This document shows, one piece after another, positions 19,936 through 30,149 of a stretch of DNA of 64,000 nt; the stretch's first letter is position 1; each line of letters begins with the position of its first letter. The notes under the pieces are model-generated. The model was not told the origin of the DNA and searched no databases. It saw nothing but the letters and a program-made list of their open reading frames with translations. Both the position numbers and the translations under genes were made by a program. The stretch is taken from assembly GCA_039090855.1 (NCBI GenBank), contig CM076999.1, forward strand, positions 116,187,072 through 116,251,071, read 5' to 3'. This stretch comes from Macrothele yani (taxonomy: Eukaryota; Arthropoda; Arachnida; Araneae; Macrothelidae).

Positions 19936-20050
19936 ATGAAAATTTTCAAGTTTTTGGATATTATCTGACTTACCATCCTTGTCATATTTACGCCAAAAAT
20001 CCGATTGTCATCTTCAGAATTTGAAGGTACAATAATTTAAAGAAGGTACA

Positions 20051-20826
20051 TTTACGCTGGTCACAGCATTAGATTTGAGTACCTTTCGCAAAGGCATTCC
20101 AAGTAATCGATTTTTCATATTGCCTTCATAATCACAACTCTGAAATGTTCGCTACAGATTCTGGCACACTTAATATTAACAGAGTTCAATCTTCGACACT
20201 TTATTTATTCTTTTACCATTCACTGGTTTATTTCAGGAAAAAGCACGCAATACAGTATTTTGTCTTTTCCAGTACCTGTGTTTATTCCGATACGTTGCAA
20301 CGACACACAAAAACATTTGTTAAAGAAACAAAATGGTGCATTGATTTATGCAGCTAAGCTAACCATTTACATGCATGCATACAGCAGATACACTATTAAA
20401 TATTCACACAATTAATATTTTTACATGTACACTAATAAATGTATCACAAACGATAAAATAATTTAATTTGATGGAATAAAGCGCAATCTAGAAAACTCTT
20501 CTTGCAATGACATCCCAGCAGCACTTGAGATATCCAAGCAGCACAGTAACGTCACAACTGGCCCCCAGCCTCTCTTATGGGCAGTGTTTCTTTCAGGACT
20601 GGAGGGGGGGGGCAAATGTAACCTTTGAGGGGGAAGTTTTCCATTTGCTATAAATATATTTTTAACTACTATATCACATATATTGAAGTAATTATTATAT
20701 ATTTAGTGGGGAGCCAGGGGGGGGGCTTTGCATCCCTAGAAAGTGTTTCATTTTTTTGTGTGTGGTTAAAATGTGACTTACATTAAAAATAAGCTCATGT
20801 TGAGAAATGGTTTCCTAGTTTAATTG
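20051..20826. other. Spacer with G-rich tracts
   Basis: No gene. G-runs near 20606-20613 and 20719-20727. A segment around 20570-20600 (CAGTGTTTCTTTCAGG) has an inverted match at 22610-22640, outside the Penelope arms, so the inverted arrangement may extend in a decayed form. Confidence 0.5.
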
Positions 20827-21445
20827 AATTAATAATCTAAAGTCACTTATGGGATTTTACTAGGAAATTTGATCTTTAATAGCAAATTTTCGGAGAAAAC
20901 TCTTCTCCTTCTTCAGGCTGACTTGTTGTTTTCACTTTTTCCTTGTCACTATCACGGTTACGGTTTACCTTGACGGTTATGGTTAACCTTGACGGTTTAG
21001 GTTATTTTTCAACAAATCCTGCCAGATGTTAGGCAGGGAAAATCCTTTGCAGTCATTGATGATGGAATTTTGATTTTTCTCAATCTCTATTCCTTCTTTC
21101 AGTTTTCTTTTTTGGAAATTGCTTTGGAAACTGATTACTTTAAGGAATTCCAATCCATGCTGTGCCCAGTTTCTCTAACATGCCTATCTAATCCAGTCTT
21201 GTTGGAGCAATTTTTTATAGCTGCTTTATGCTCAGCTATACGAGTTTCTAGTCTGCGACCTGTTTCCCCTATGTAAGATAGTCCACAACTACAATTTACT
21301 TCATAAACTACTCCTTGCATTTTTAAAATATCTTTTTCTCTTTGAACTATTTTAGGGAAAAATTTTTGACTTTATTCTCTAAACTTGGAGCTAGCCTAAT
21401 ATTGTATTTTTTACTAATTCTCTTTAAAGCCTCAAATAAACCTTT
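20827..21445 (-). mobile_element. Penelope-like element, 5'-truncated, minus copy
   Basis: Reverse complement of 21691-22306, nearly identical. It encodes the GIY-YIG endonuclease domain on the minus strand (MQGVVYEVNCSCGLSYIG, about 21320-21135) and the 3' tail. A substitution or indel disrupts the frame relative to the plus copy near 21355. It is joined head-to-head to the plus copy at 21445/21446. Confidence 0.9.
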
Positions 21446-22306
21446 GTGTACTGGATTTCAATTCGTATCACCCAGTTTCTATTAAGAAGAATGTAGCAAG
21501 TCAGTTTTTAGAAAAAATTAATAAAATAGTTTCTACAGCAGATAAAAAAGAAGCCCAAAAAGAAGAGCTTAAAGTCATACTTGCAGAGAATAACTATCCT
21601 AAAGAAGAAATTGAGAAGCTTCTGAATTTTAATGGTACGAAGAACCCACAAAAGCAACAAGTAAAATTCACTAGAAAAATTTCTTATCAAAAGGTTTATT
21701 TGAGGCTTTAAAGAGAATTAGTAAAAAATACAATATTAGGCTAGCTCCAAGTTTAGAGAATAAAGTTAAAAAATTTTTCCCTAAAATAGTTCAAAGAGAA
21801 GAAGATATTTTAAAAATGCAAGGAGTAGTTTATGAAGTAAATTGTAGTTGTGGACTATCTTACATAGGGGAAACAGGTCGCAGACTAGAAACTCGTATAG
21901 CTGAGCATAAAGCAGCTATAAAAAATTGCTCCAACAAGACTGGATTAGATAGGCATGTTAGAGAAACTGGGCACAGCATGGATTGGAATTCCCTTAAAGT
22001 AATCAGTTTCCAAAGCAATTTCCAAAAAGAAAACTGAAAGAAGGAATAGAGATTGAGAAAAATCAAAATTCCATCATCAATGACTGCAAAGGATTTTCCC
22101 TGCCTAACATCTGGCAGGATTTGTTGAAAAATAACCTAAACCGTCAAGGTTAACCGTAACCGTCAAGGTAAACCGTAACCGTGATAGTGACAAGGAAAAA
22201 GTGAAAACAAGTCAGCCTGAAGAAGGAGAAGAGTTTTCTCCGAAAATTTGCTATTAAAGAACAAATTTCCTAGTAAAATCCCATAAGTGACTTTAGATTA
22301 TTAATT
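21446..22306 (+). mobile_element. Penelope-like element, 5'-truncated, plus copy
   Basis: Starts inside the region between reverse transcriptase and endonuclease and runs through the GIY-YIG domain to a 3' tail with two GTCAAGGT-containing repeats and a CTGAAGAAGG..CCGAAAA motif. Together with the minus copy it forms the inverted head-to-head arrangement known for Penelope-like elements. Confidence 0.9.
21451..22036 (+). pseudogene. Penelope-like polymerase C-terminus with GIY-YIG endonuclease
   Basis: The first frame (21451-21711) encodes the RT-to-endonuclease linker (LDFNSYHPVSIKKNV.., AENNYPKEEIEKLL). After a one-base frameshift near 21690 the second frame continues GLFEALKRISKKYNIRLAPS to the endonuclease: VVYEVNCSCGLSYIGETGRR, LETRIAEHKAAIK and GLDRHVRETGHSMDW. 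The GIY-YIG-type Tyr, Arg and Glu-region motifs appear intact, and the CxC in the domain matches canonical endonuclease-positive Penelope elements. The reverse transcriptase is absent, so the element is a dead fragment even though its endonuclease frame is open to 22036. Confidence 0.88.
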
Positions 22307-23090
22307 AAAAATAAAGTTTTAATTTAATAAAAATGCATGAACATACATTACAAAAAAAATGCTTTAATTTTTCTTCTATTTTTCATTAACTTTAATTTTG
22401 TTCTGGTAGATTTCAAAAACTTACATTTTTCATCGCCCCCGCCCCCCTCCTCCTAAAAGAAATACTGTATACATCCCTGATGTAGTAATTTCTTCAAACA
22501 TTACAAAAACAATTTTTTTTTTCAGCTAAACGGAGAGGAGGAGTGTTCTCACTATAGCCTGAATTTATAAACATTTAGCTCAGTAACATAAAATATCTGG
22601 GGGGAGAGATGTATGCCTGAAAGAAACACTGCTTATGAGGACCGGGTCAGTATTCGGTTTCCCAAAACGATGGGCCAGCCCTTCTCTCTTTTATAGCCCT
22701 GGGGTGCACATGCCACTAACTTACTGAAAGTAAGCAGAAACTCCATGTTGGCTATGAATTACATTCCACCACCTGATTTTTATTCAGCATCTAAGATCCA
22801 TGTTTTGGTTTGCATGACAGTCATGACTGATCTAATCTGAACACTGGAAACTGACTGACAAAGACACAATCGAACAAAATGATTTTCTCTTATTAAATGT
22901 GATTATTTCACAAATGAATCCAGCTTCAAATGGAATTTGCTCTGGCCATGAAAGAAGAGCCTGCTTTTGTGGATTAAACATCAAGAGGAAACTATACGAA
23001 AATCAATTTTTCACTCAGTAAGGATTACAGTATTACAGAAGAATGCTGAAATTTGGCATTTTTTTCAGTTGCCTATTCCTAATTTTGGGC
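22307..23090. other. Unassigned spacer
   Basis: AT-rich, with C/G runs near 22436-22452. No gene is recognised. Confidence 0.5.
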
Positions 23091-23510
23091 AACCAGTTCC
23101 AAGAAAGTAAGAGAAGCAGTGCTGTAAGAAACATATCCATGATCAGGGGTGTAGACTTCACCAAATTATTGAGGGGGAGGCATGAAGAGATCATATGTGG
23201 GAAGGGCACGTCTCTTCCATTGTCAGGAGGAAAATAATGGGGGGGGGGGGCAAAAGAAAAACTATGAGATTTGAGATATATTTTAAAATGCAATTGTAAT
23301 TGCATTTTAACCAGTTTCAAGAAAGAGAACCAGTGCTGTAAGAAACATATCCGTGATCAGGTGTATAGACTTCACCAAATTATTGGGGGGGGAGGCATGA
23401 AGAGATCATACGTGGGAGGGGCATGTCTCTTCCATTGTCAGGAGGAAAATAAAGGGGGGGCAAAAAGATGAACTATGAGATTTGAGATATACTAATTGCA
23501 ATTGCTCTTC
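23091..23510 (+). repeat. Tandem duplication, about 215-bp unit
   Basis: 23091-23305 and 23306-23510 share AGAAACATATCC, GACTTCACCAAATTATTG, GGCATGAAGAGATCATA and TCTTCCATTGTCAGGAGG. G-run length differs between the units. No coding content. Confidence 0.85.
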
Positions 23511-23615
23511 CGCAAATGAATGGGGAAACAAATATTCTTTCGTGGAATATTAATATTTAAAAAAATAAATGCAGATAGTGTTATTTTACAAAAATATCCA
23601 GAGAGATTTTATTTC

Positions 23616-23666
23616 CAAACATTTATAAAAACTATGATGAAATTATAGTTTTTATAAATGTTTGGA
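23616..23666. repeat. Perfect short hairpin
   Basis: CCAAACATTTATAAAAACTAT is followed after a short loop by its exact reverse complement. It may be a miniature inverted-repeat remnant; no function is visible. Confidence 0.8.
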
Positions 23667-23794
23667 AATATATACAAAGAATGAGAAGCACAAAAAAAAA
23701 AAAAAAGATAAATAAAGACATTTGAGTAAGTATTATGCAGCCTGAGCCCGGTTCGGGCCCGGGCTACACTTCCCGTCTCAGCACTGGTGAGCAA

Positions 23795-23960
23795 CTCCAT
23801 AAGCTATAAGCATTTGCCCGTCCCTAATTTAGGATCACTGGTTCCACAAAAGGAAGAGAACCAGTGACATAAGACAAACACAGAATACATGCCTCACCAG
23901 GATTCTAACCCGGACCCATCTCAGACGAATGGTCATTAACCCCAGAATGGTAATGTGCGT
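23795..23960 (-). mobile_element. tRNA-derived SINE, family 1, decayed fragment
   Basis: Minus-strand fragment sharing GCCCGTCCCTAATTTAGG, the ACTGGTTCCA block and the B-box region (GGATTCTAACCCGGACCC) with the SINE copies at 31807, 32115 and 40732. Heavily mutated. Confidence 0.7.
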
Positions 23961-24239
23961 AAATTTTATGAATATGGCATAAGAAAAAGAATGCCATGCT
24001 CCATTGTTTAAGCAGATATCCAACCAGGCCAGAGCGATTCCATAGCAGTGTCAGCTCCTTGTGTCATAGTTCTTTTGCACGGTGACATCATCTGAAGGCA
24101 ACTGCGTACATTTTACTCATCATTACCAATACAAGTAAATTGTTGTACAGAAATTTTGCGCATGTTTACCACTACGAGATAATTCATATGCGTAAATATT
24201 TCACATAGTTACTAATAAGCACTAAATTATTTTTTTTAT

Positions 24240-25325
24240 GAAGATTTTTATATATCATCTCCATAGCACCACAGACATTGTTGGGCTCCATTTTGGGTAT
24301 TTTAGAAAAACAGATGAAACTGATAGCGCAAATATTCCTATTTTGCGAGAATCGCCAGCAGACGCCACTGAAAGTGAAGAAGAAAGTGGTTTACAAGAGG
24401 AAAGGGAATCAGAAGAAAAGAAGTTAGGTGATAGTGATGCAGATCTGGATTTTGTACCTTCTGAAGAAGACTTAGATCCTGAGGAATTGATTTGTGATAA
24501 GGTTAGAAAAGTTGGAATACTTTAGAAGCAAGATATGAAGACAAAGATCCTGTACTAAACATTCAGTAGATGCAACTGCATATGAAGAGCAAAGATGTGA
24601 AGAGAAATCTGTTGATGCAGAAAATATAAAAATTTCTGATACTGCCTTAGTTGGGAATAATGGGTTTATGTTTTGTAGACAGCAATTTCCAAAGCAGAAA
24701 ACCCAGAACATCAGCCTTTCTATTTCATGAACATTTGATTGCTGTGTCAAACAAAACAAACTTGTAACATTGATATCTTCCATTCACCAGGATTCAGCAA
24801 TGAATGAGGATACAAAGAAACCTGAAATAGTGATGAATTAAAACTGTACAAAAGGCGGAGCTGACTGGTTTGATCAAATGTCCCACAACATGAACTGCAG
24901 TTGCAAGACTAAGTGATGGCCTTTGTTGTTATTGTTTTATAACATGCTGGATATAGCTAATCTAAATGCATTTTTGATTTATGCTCCCAATTATTATAAA
25001 AAAAAATAAAGAAAGGGGTAAGCTACTGAACAGATTGCAATTCATGCAATCTTTACATAAACTGACAAAAAAATGGCTGCAACACAAATTGACTCCTTCC
25101 AAAATAAACAAAGGACTAAAAGCAGTTACAGAAAAAGCACAAGGAAGAAAATAACTTCCTACTAAGAGTGATGCTAAATTCCAACATGGACCATGAAAGT
25201 ACTGCACATATTGTTCATATTCAAAAGGAGGTACACAACTACATACTGCATTGACTGCCAGAAGCTAATTTGTGGAGCATCAAGTGAAGAAATGCTAAAA
25301 CTATTTATTTTTTTCAAAACTTCAA
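24240..25325 (+). pseudogene. piggyBac-like transposase pseudogene
   Basis: 24240-24522 is an acidic open frame (SDADLDFVPSEEDLDPEE) that fits the acidic N-terminal region of piggyBac-type transposases. After a long loss, 24780-25320 carries the C-terminal catalytic and zinc-binding parts: SSIHQDSAMNEDTKKPEI, CTKGGADWFDQM (with the conserved Asp), and LLFYNMLDIANLNAFLIY. A cysteine-rich end follows (YTTTYCIDCQKLICG, about 25231-25275, in a shifted frame). Stops at 24838 and 25006 and frameshifts show it is dead, and the central catalytic region is missing. TTAA-flanked ends were not found. Confidence 0.8.
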
Positions 25326-25854
25326 TTTTAGTTTTCCTTTTGTGAAATCTACAGTGCTATTTAACATAAACACTTTTAATTTAGTATTAGCAAAAACTTT
25401 GTAATATTTCAGTTATTCATTTTCTTATCTTTATTTTGGAAAGTGTGACGTTTTAATATGTACTTTATTCAGGTTATTTTGCGTTTATTGGCGTCAAACT
25501 TTTACAAGTTTATCAAAATTATGTAAGCTAATAAAAGGAATGAAAAATTTCTAATAACTTAATTAAAAACAACTTTTATTTGTAAATATCTACCATATGC
25601 ATAATTTTTTCTCATCGTTACCGCTTATTATTGCTTAACGTTACCGTTCCAGGGTTACCCAGCGCTTAGGCCACTGAGCAAAAATCAAAACGTTAATTAC
25701 TGAAGAAATAACTACTTTTATCACAACAAAAACATAACTTTTTGTTTAATACTTCTACGAATGCAATTCAATTTTGAAAATTTCTCGGAAAGTGCTGTTC
25801 AAATTTCTTAACTTCCCTGGCTTTTATAACCAATTTGAACCATTTTAAATTGTT
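25326..25854. other. AT-rich spacer
   Basis: I see nothing recognisable in this stretch. Confidence 0.6.
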
Positions 25855-25899
25855 GTGTACAATGCAGACAAAAGCAAGAACAACAAAAAAAAAAAAATC

Positions 25900-26640
25900 C
25901 TGAGACATCGTAGGCGAATCGCCGCATGTACCGCTGACATACGCAGTAACTTCAGACAAATCACATGCGTTTACAAAATCAGTGGCTTACTTGAAAATAA
26001 CGTTCATGGTGAGGTCGATGATGTGCCGCAAAGGCGGCGGCCGCTGCCGTCCGATGAACGGTACTGGAGTACCGGTCTTCCGCAATGGAAGTTCCCCTGC
26101 ATCCAGAATCAAACATGTCTACGCCAGATCATCAGCCGAGAAATCCGCAAACAGAGTCGTCACCAGACACGCTGGCAACTAAACAAAACCACGCAAGCAA
26201 CGAACTTCCCTCCGCGAACCGTGAGCAGATCCACACAGAGAGACAAAACACGCAACTGACGACTTGTTACTTCAAACACGTGACTCCCGGGAATGACAGA
26301 GTTCGGTTATTGGCTGTCGTCGGCTGCCACGTGACCGCAAACTAAACAAAGATCGAATCCACAATAAACCACTGCTACAAGGGCGCAAAATAATTTCGTC
26401 TTCACCGAAGATCCACTACGGAGAACTTATACACACATTTGCGTCTATAAAAACTAGTGTCAATATGATTCTCTGCTCACAGCTCTTTTTATCCTGCAGC
26501 ACAGTCCCAGTCGACGAATCACTAGTACGGAAATGAGAAAAACGCTACGGAAAAGGGGTGAGAACTCGGCTGTTTCCCTGATTTCTAAATTCCTATGCCG
26601 TCTAGTGGCATTACGGAAAAACTTGGGGCTCAACCAAACG
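25900..26640. promoter_or_regulatory. CpG-rich block, possible promoter and first exon of a minus-strand host gene
   Basis: This is the most CpG-dense stretch of the window that is not transposon-coding. It contains a reverse CCAAT (ATTGGCTG near 26307), the E-box CACGTG (near 26328) and a GC-rich run at 26030-26050. On the minus strand, an open segment (LRKTGTPVPFIGRQRPPP in one frame; MFDSGCRGTSIAEDRYS in another) ends at ..TTCAA followed by GTAAGC near 25990, a good splice donor. Two overlapping plus-strand frames (25855-26259, 26085-26345) also exist; I cannot choose between strands. Confidence 0.3.
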
Positions 26641-26936
26641 ATATCTTCGAGGCCCTTTTACGGAAATCTATTAGCTTTCAATTACTGAAAATTTTAAATT
26701 CCATATTATTAACTAGAGTTTTATGGGGTTTTTAATAATTCAAATTCTGTGGAACCTACAGGTATTTTTCGTAAAACCAAAATTATTGCACTTAGTTGCA
26801 TAAAACACGAATGTGCACGTTATAATGGACCTTATTCACCTCGTATTGCATCATGGGAAAACATTTCCGTGTCAGCGACCAGCAATAGTGTTTAGAGGTT
26901 CAGGAAAATCGCGATTTTGGTAAATTCATTGACGAC

Positions 26937-27206
26937 ATGCCTAACTTTTGCTCATCGTATGGTTGTGCTAATAAATCGTCACCTAAAATGTACAGAAGAA
27001 TAAATAACTTTCCATAATTTTCCTCTGAAAAGGCTGAAACTGTTAAAATAATGGCTGTGTAAAATGAAAAGCGATGATTTCTATCCCAATGTGCGTTCTC
27101 GGATATGTTCTCCCCGCTTTAAATGAGGAAGATTTCGAATATTATGGCATTAAGAATAGAAGGTGGTTAAAACCTGGTAGTATTCCTTCGATATTTAGTT
27201 TCAAAA
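26937..27206 (+). pseudogene. THAP domain fragment
   Basis: Starts MPNFCSSYGCANKSSPKMYR, as THAP zinc-finger proteins do (C2CH DNA-binding). After frameshifts the second half reads KMKSDDFYPNVRSRICSP and EEDFEYYGIKNRRWLKPGS with IPSIF, matching the THAP C-terminal half and its closing Pro-x-x-Phe motif. At least two frameshifts lie near 27015-27115. It ends in a poly-A-like run at 27203-27220, so it could also be a processed fragment. Confidence 0.75.
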
Positions 27207-27415
27207 AAAAAAAAAAAAAATGTGAAAAAGGGAAAACGAATTGCATATCTAGATCGGTATGTTGCGAATTAACTTTTACGTTCTTTCCCCAAAGAGCTAA
27301 ACGCATCTATAATGTTTCTTTTATTTAATGTTACGCATTAATTTTTTATAAGTAGATTGCCCGGCGGGCGACAATGGGAAGTTGTTAGTCGTTGTTTTAA
27401 CCCCAATCTGTTTCC

Positions 27416-28211
27416 CAGGGTTCCCACTCAAAAGTAATAAAAAATTCCCTGACTTTTCCAGGTTCTCCAGTGGCATGTTGCAAAGAATTGTTACATTTCA
27501 TTCCATTCCATTCATTTTTCTCACCAAAGCACATACTTGTAAATTCTTTATGTAATTTGTCTTTATAAAATTACCTGCTTTTCATTAACAACAACTAACT
27601 GTGCACATTATTTTCTGTACCAAAGTTCCGTGAACTTTTGTGAATACTTCCCATATGGAATTTGCAAATACATTCCCATAGAAATAGGTCATATGTAAGA
27701 AAAAATCTGTCAGTTGAATAGTTTCAGTTTTTCTATAACACAATGCAGCTAAGCTTAATGATGGAATGGCTCTGTTCAAAGAAACATGTTTCAAAAGAAC
27801 CAACAGACAAAGGACTTTGATCCATCATTTGGTTGGTTTTCTTGTGAAGTGTTTCTTCAAGCAGGAGCCATTGTGCCTATTGTTCCATGTTATAACAACT
27901 ACCTGCAAAAATTGAACAAAAACTTAATAACTGGCAATTTTAAAAATTCAATTTTGCAACTTTTTTTAGAGAATGAAGGAAATACTTAATATAACTGAAA
28001 GTAAGATCTACCAAATTCTAGGCAGGCAGTAATTGCAAGCAAAAGTTTGAAATCTTGAAAATATAAGTTTTTTTGGCAAAATAAAGTATTCATTGATTTT
28101 TACAAAAAAAAAGGGTAATTTTCCCTGAGTTTTCCCTGATTTTTGGAACCATTTTCAAATTCCCTGAGAATTCCAGGTTTTCCCTGTTTTTCAGGTTGAG
28201 TGGGAAACCTG
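27416..28211. mobile_element. hAT-type non-autonomous element with target duplication
   Basis: Terminal inverted repeats CAGGGTTCCCACTCAA and CAGGTTTCCCACTCAA (the latter on the complementary strand). GTTTCC stands directly outside both ends (27410-27415 and 28212-28217). The subterminal parts repeat TCCCTGA phrases. No coding frame of note. CAGGG-type ends are common in hAT elements. Confidence 0.82.
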
Positions 28212-29339
28212 GTTTCCATATTACCTATTTGTCAGGACCTTTGAAATTTTCATTTTGAAGAAAAAAATAATAATATATAAATTCCAAGTTTATGTTTTAG
28301 ATGTTTTGTCAGTGTCTGTCAATATGAACGTGATATGTCACGGTATATGCAAACCGTGTCTGAGAAATGCTTCATTAAAAATTTCACCATGACTACATAA
28401 TGGCGATGTCATCTTGCATCATTTGAAATAAACATCGCACACAAAATTGTCTTGGAATATTTTTGCAACCTTGATTTGTTCTTTGAAGAAATTAATTTCA
28501 CTTTCTTCGCCATGTATCTCTATTTAATTCGTTGGCATACCCCAAGACGTTAAAATTTAAAAAATTGGCCAACAATAATGGGTATATCTAATAGCGACAA
28601 CATTGAATCAGCAGGCATGTAGGTCTGCAGAAATCCACTTCTGACATCACATGAATAAGGTCCATTGAAATTATTGTCTTAGTTTTATACCATTACAAAG
28701 TACTACATAAAAGACTTGTAATAGTATAAAACTAGGCCCAAGTTAATCATATCACGCAAATTTTATTCTTTTAGAAAACTAAGGCCATCCCTCTTGAAAT
28801 GTTTCACGATCTTACACACAAAACATCTACCTAACTGCGGTGTGACAGTGTCTAAGGACCTTTTCCGATTTATACGAAACGTAAGCAAAAAAGAAATGAC
28901 AATGAAGAATTATGTACTCTTGAAAATATAAAAAATACATTAAATTATTTTAATTCTTACATGTATAAATAACACGCTACACATAATGCCAAAATGTTCT
29001 GCCCATATACATTTTTTTCTCTTGACTCTGTTATAAAAAATGACACAGGTTTCCGTTTCTTGACCTCCCGAAAAACACTGAACAATTTATTATATTCTAA
29101 ATGATGCGTAGTTATGTGCAGACACCTGTAATGCATGGCATCTTATCTTCATTGGTATAAAAATTACATTCATTGCACTGATATTTTTTTCACATACAGG
29201 GCTGCCATACCTGCGTCAATTGCGCCAGCCCGCGCCAAAACGTTGATCTTGCGCCATTCTGCTAAAAAAATCGAGACTGACGAAATTTGCGCCAAAACTT
29301 AAAATTTACCTGTCATCTATATAATTTAGCGTATTCTTA
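28212..29339. other. AT-rich spacer with one hairpin
   Basis: A hairpin of about 20-bp arms lies at 28680-28734 (TAGTTTTATAC..). 29199-29330 has a GCGCCA-rich piece that leads into the repeat at 29340. No gene. Confidence 0.55.
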
Positions 29340-30010
29340 CCACATTCGAAATCGATTCAGCGGTTCATTCGTACGTGAGATTCTTCCGCGGAGTCCCCCC
29401 CCCCCTTTTTTGTCATTTTCGAGATCGATGCAAAAGTGAAGAAATTTTCGGGGTATAAGTTAAAGGGGGGGGGGGGGGTCGTATTCCGCTTGGGAACGTT
29501 GTTTTTGAATATTTAAACGTTCGGAAACGGAAGTTAAACGAAGTGCAGATTTTTCCCGTAATCGTATTTTTTTCCTCATGCGATTGTTCCTTTTGTTTAG
29601 TATTGTTGTTAAATATAATTTCATTGCATAGTTCACCTTGAAATTGTAGGCAACGATTTCCGAAAACTGAAGTTAGGCCGCCCGAAAATTTCCCCGTAAT
29701 CTACCGCCACGAGATTTTTACGCTGATTCGAGGAATTCCGTCTTTTTGGTTATCATTTGGACCATTCACGAGATCAATGCACAACTGAACTGAAATTTTG
29801 GGAGAATTGGTGGCGGTGGTGTGGAGGGGGGGGTCGTTTTCTCCGTCGGAGGACGGAATTTCATCCTTCGAAAACGGAAAGTAGACGGAGGTAAGATTTC
29901 TTCCGTAATTGTATTTTTTTCCCCCGCGATGTTTTCCCACTCCTATGTACTTGTTAAATGTCATCACCCTCATAAATGTGTGTGCATTTTAGCTTGATAA
30001 GGGTGGGGGA
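29340..30010 (+). repeat. Degenerate satellite-like repeat, locus 1
   Basis: About two units of roughly 300 bp, each with AGATTCTTCCGC/ACGAGATTTTTACGC, a GTCATT..GAGATCGATGCA block, a G-run, then AAACGGAAGTTAAACG and TTTCCCCGTAAT. Related loci are 61340-61890 (same strand) and 47860-48240 (inverted). Non-coding. Confidence 0.7.
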
Positions 30011-30149
30011 AATTTCCAAAAACGGAAATGACGAAGTTTGGGAATTTGTAAGAATTGATGCATGGTGTTCAAAAAAAAAAAAAAAAAAAAAATATTAATT
30101 CTCTGAAAATTACACCATTTATCTAAAATAGTGAAAGCTCTGCATGACA

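Larger units (their letters stand above)
19346..20023. mobile_element. Foldback element with two inverted tRNA-like cores, copy 1
   Basis: The element consists of a minus-oriented unit (about 19346-19671), a repeated minus tail (19672-19762) and a plus-oriented unit (19763-20023). Each unit has a head (TTCGCTAAACATGAATGCCGG), a tRNA-like core and a tail (GGCGTAAATATGACAAGGATGG in reverse). The result is a hairpin-capable palindrome. The same arrangement recurs at 41517-42145. It could be a SINE that duplicated in inverted orientation, or a foldback transposon that captured a tRNA gene. Confidence 0.85.
23511..24239. other. Spacer with hairpin and SINE fragment
   Basis: Contains the hairpin at 23616-23666, a poly-A-type run near 23690-23706 and a decayed SINE fragment at 23795-23960. 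Otherwise unassigned. Confidence 0.55.
26818..28665 (+). mobile_element. Possible THAP-type DNA transposon remnant with short inverted ends
   Basis: The left end AATGGACCTTATTCA near 26824 has an inverted match ATGAATAAGGTCCATT at about 28650-28665. Between them lie a THAP domain fragment and a nested hAT-type element. No other transposase domain is present. The inverted ends could be coincidental in this AT-rich DNA, though 13 matching bases at the two borders make a single unit plausible. Confidence 0.4.
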
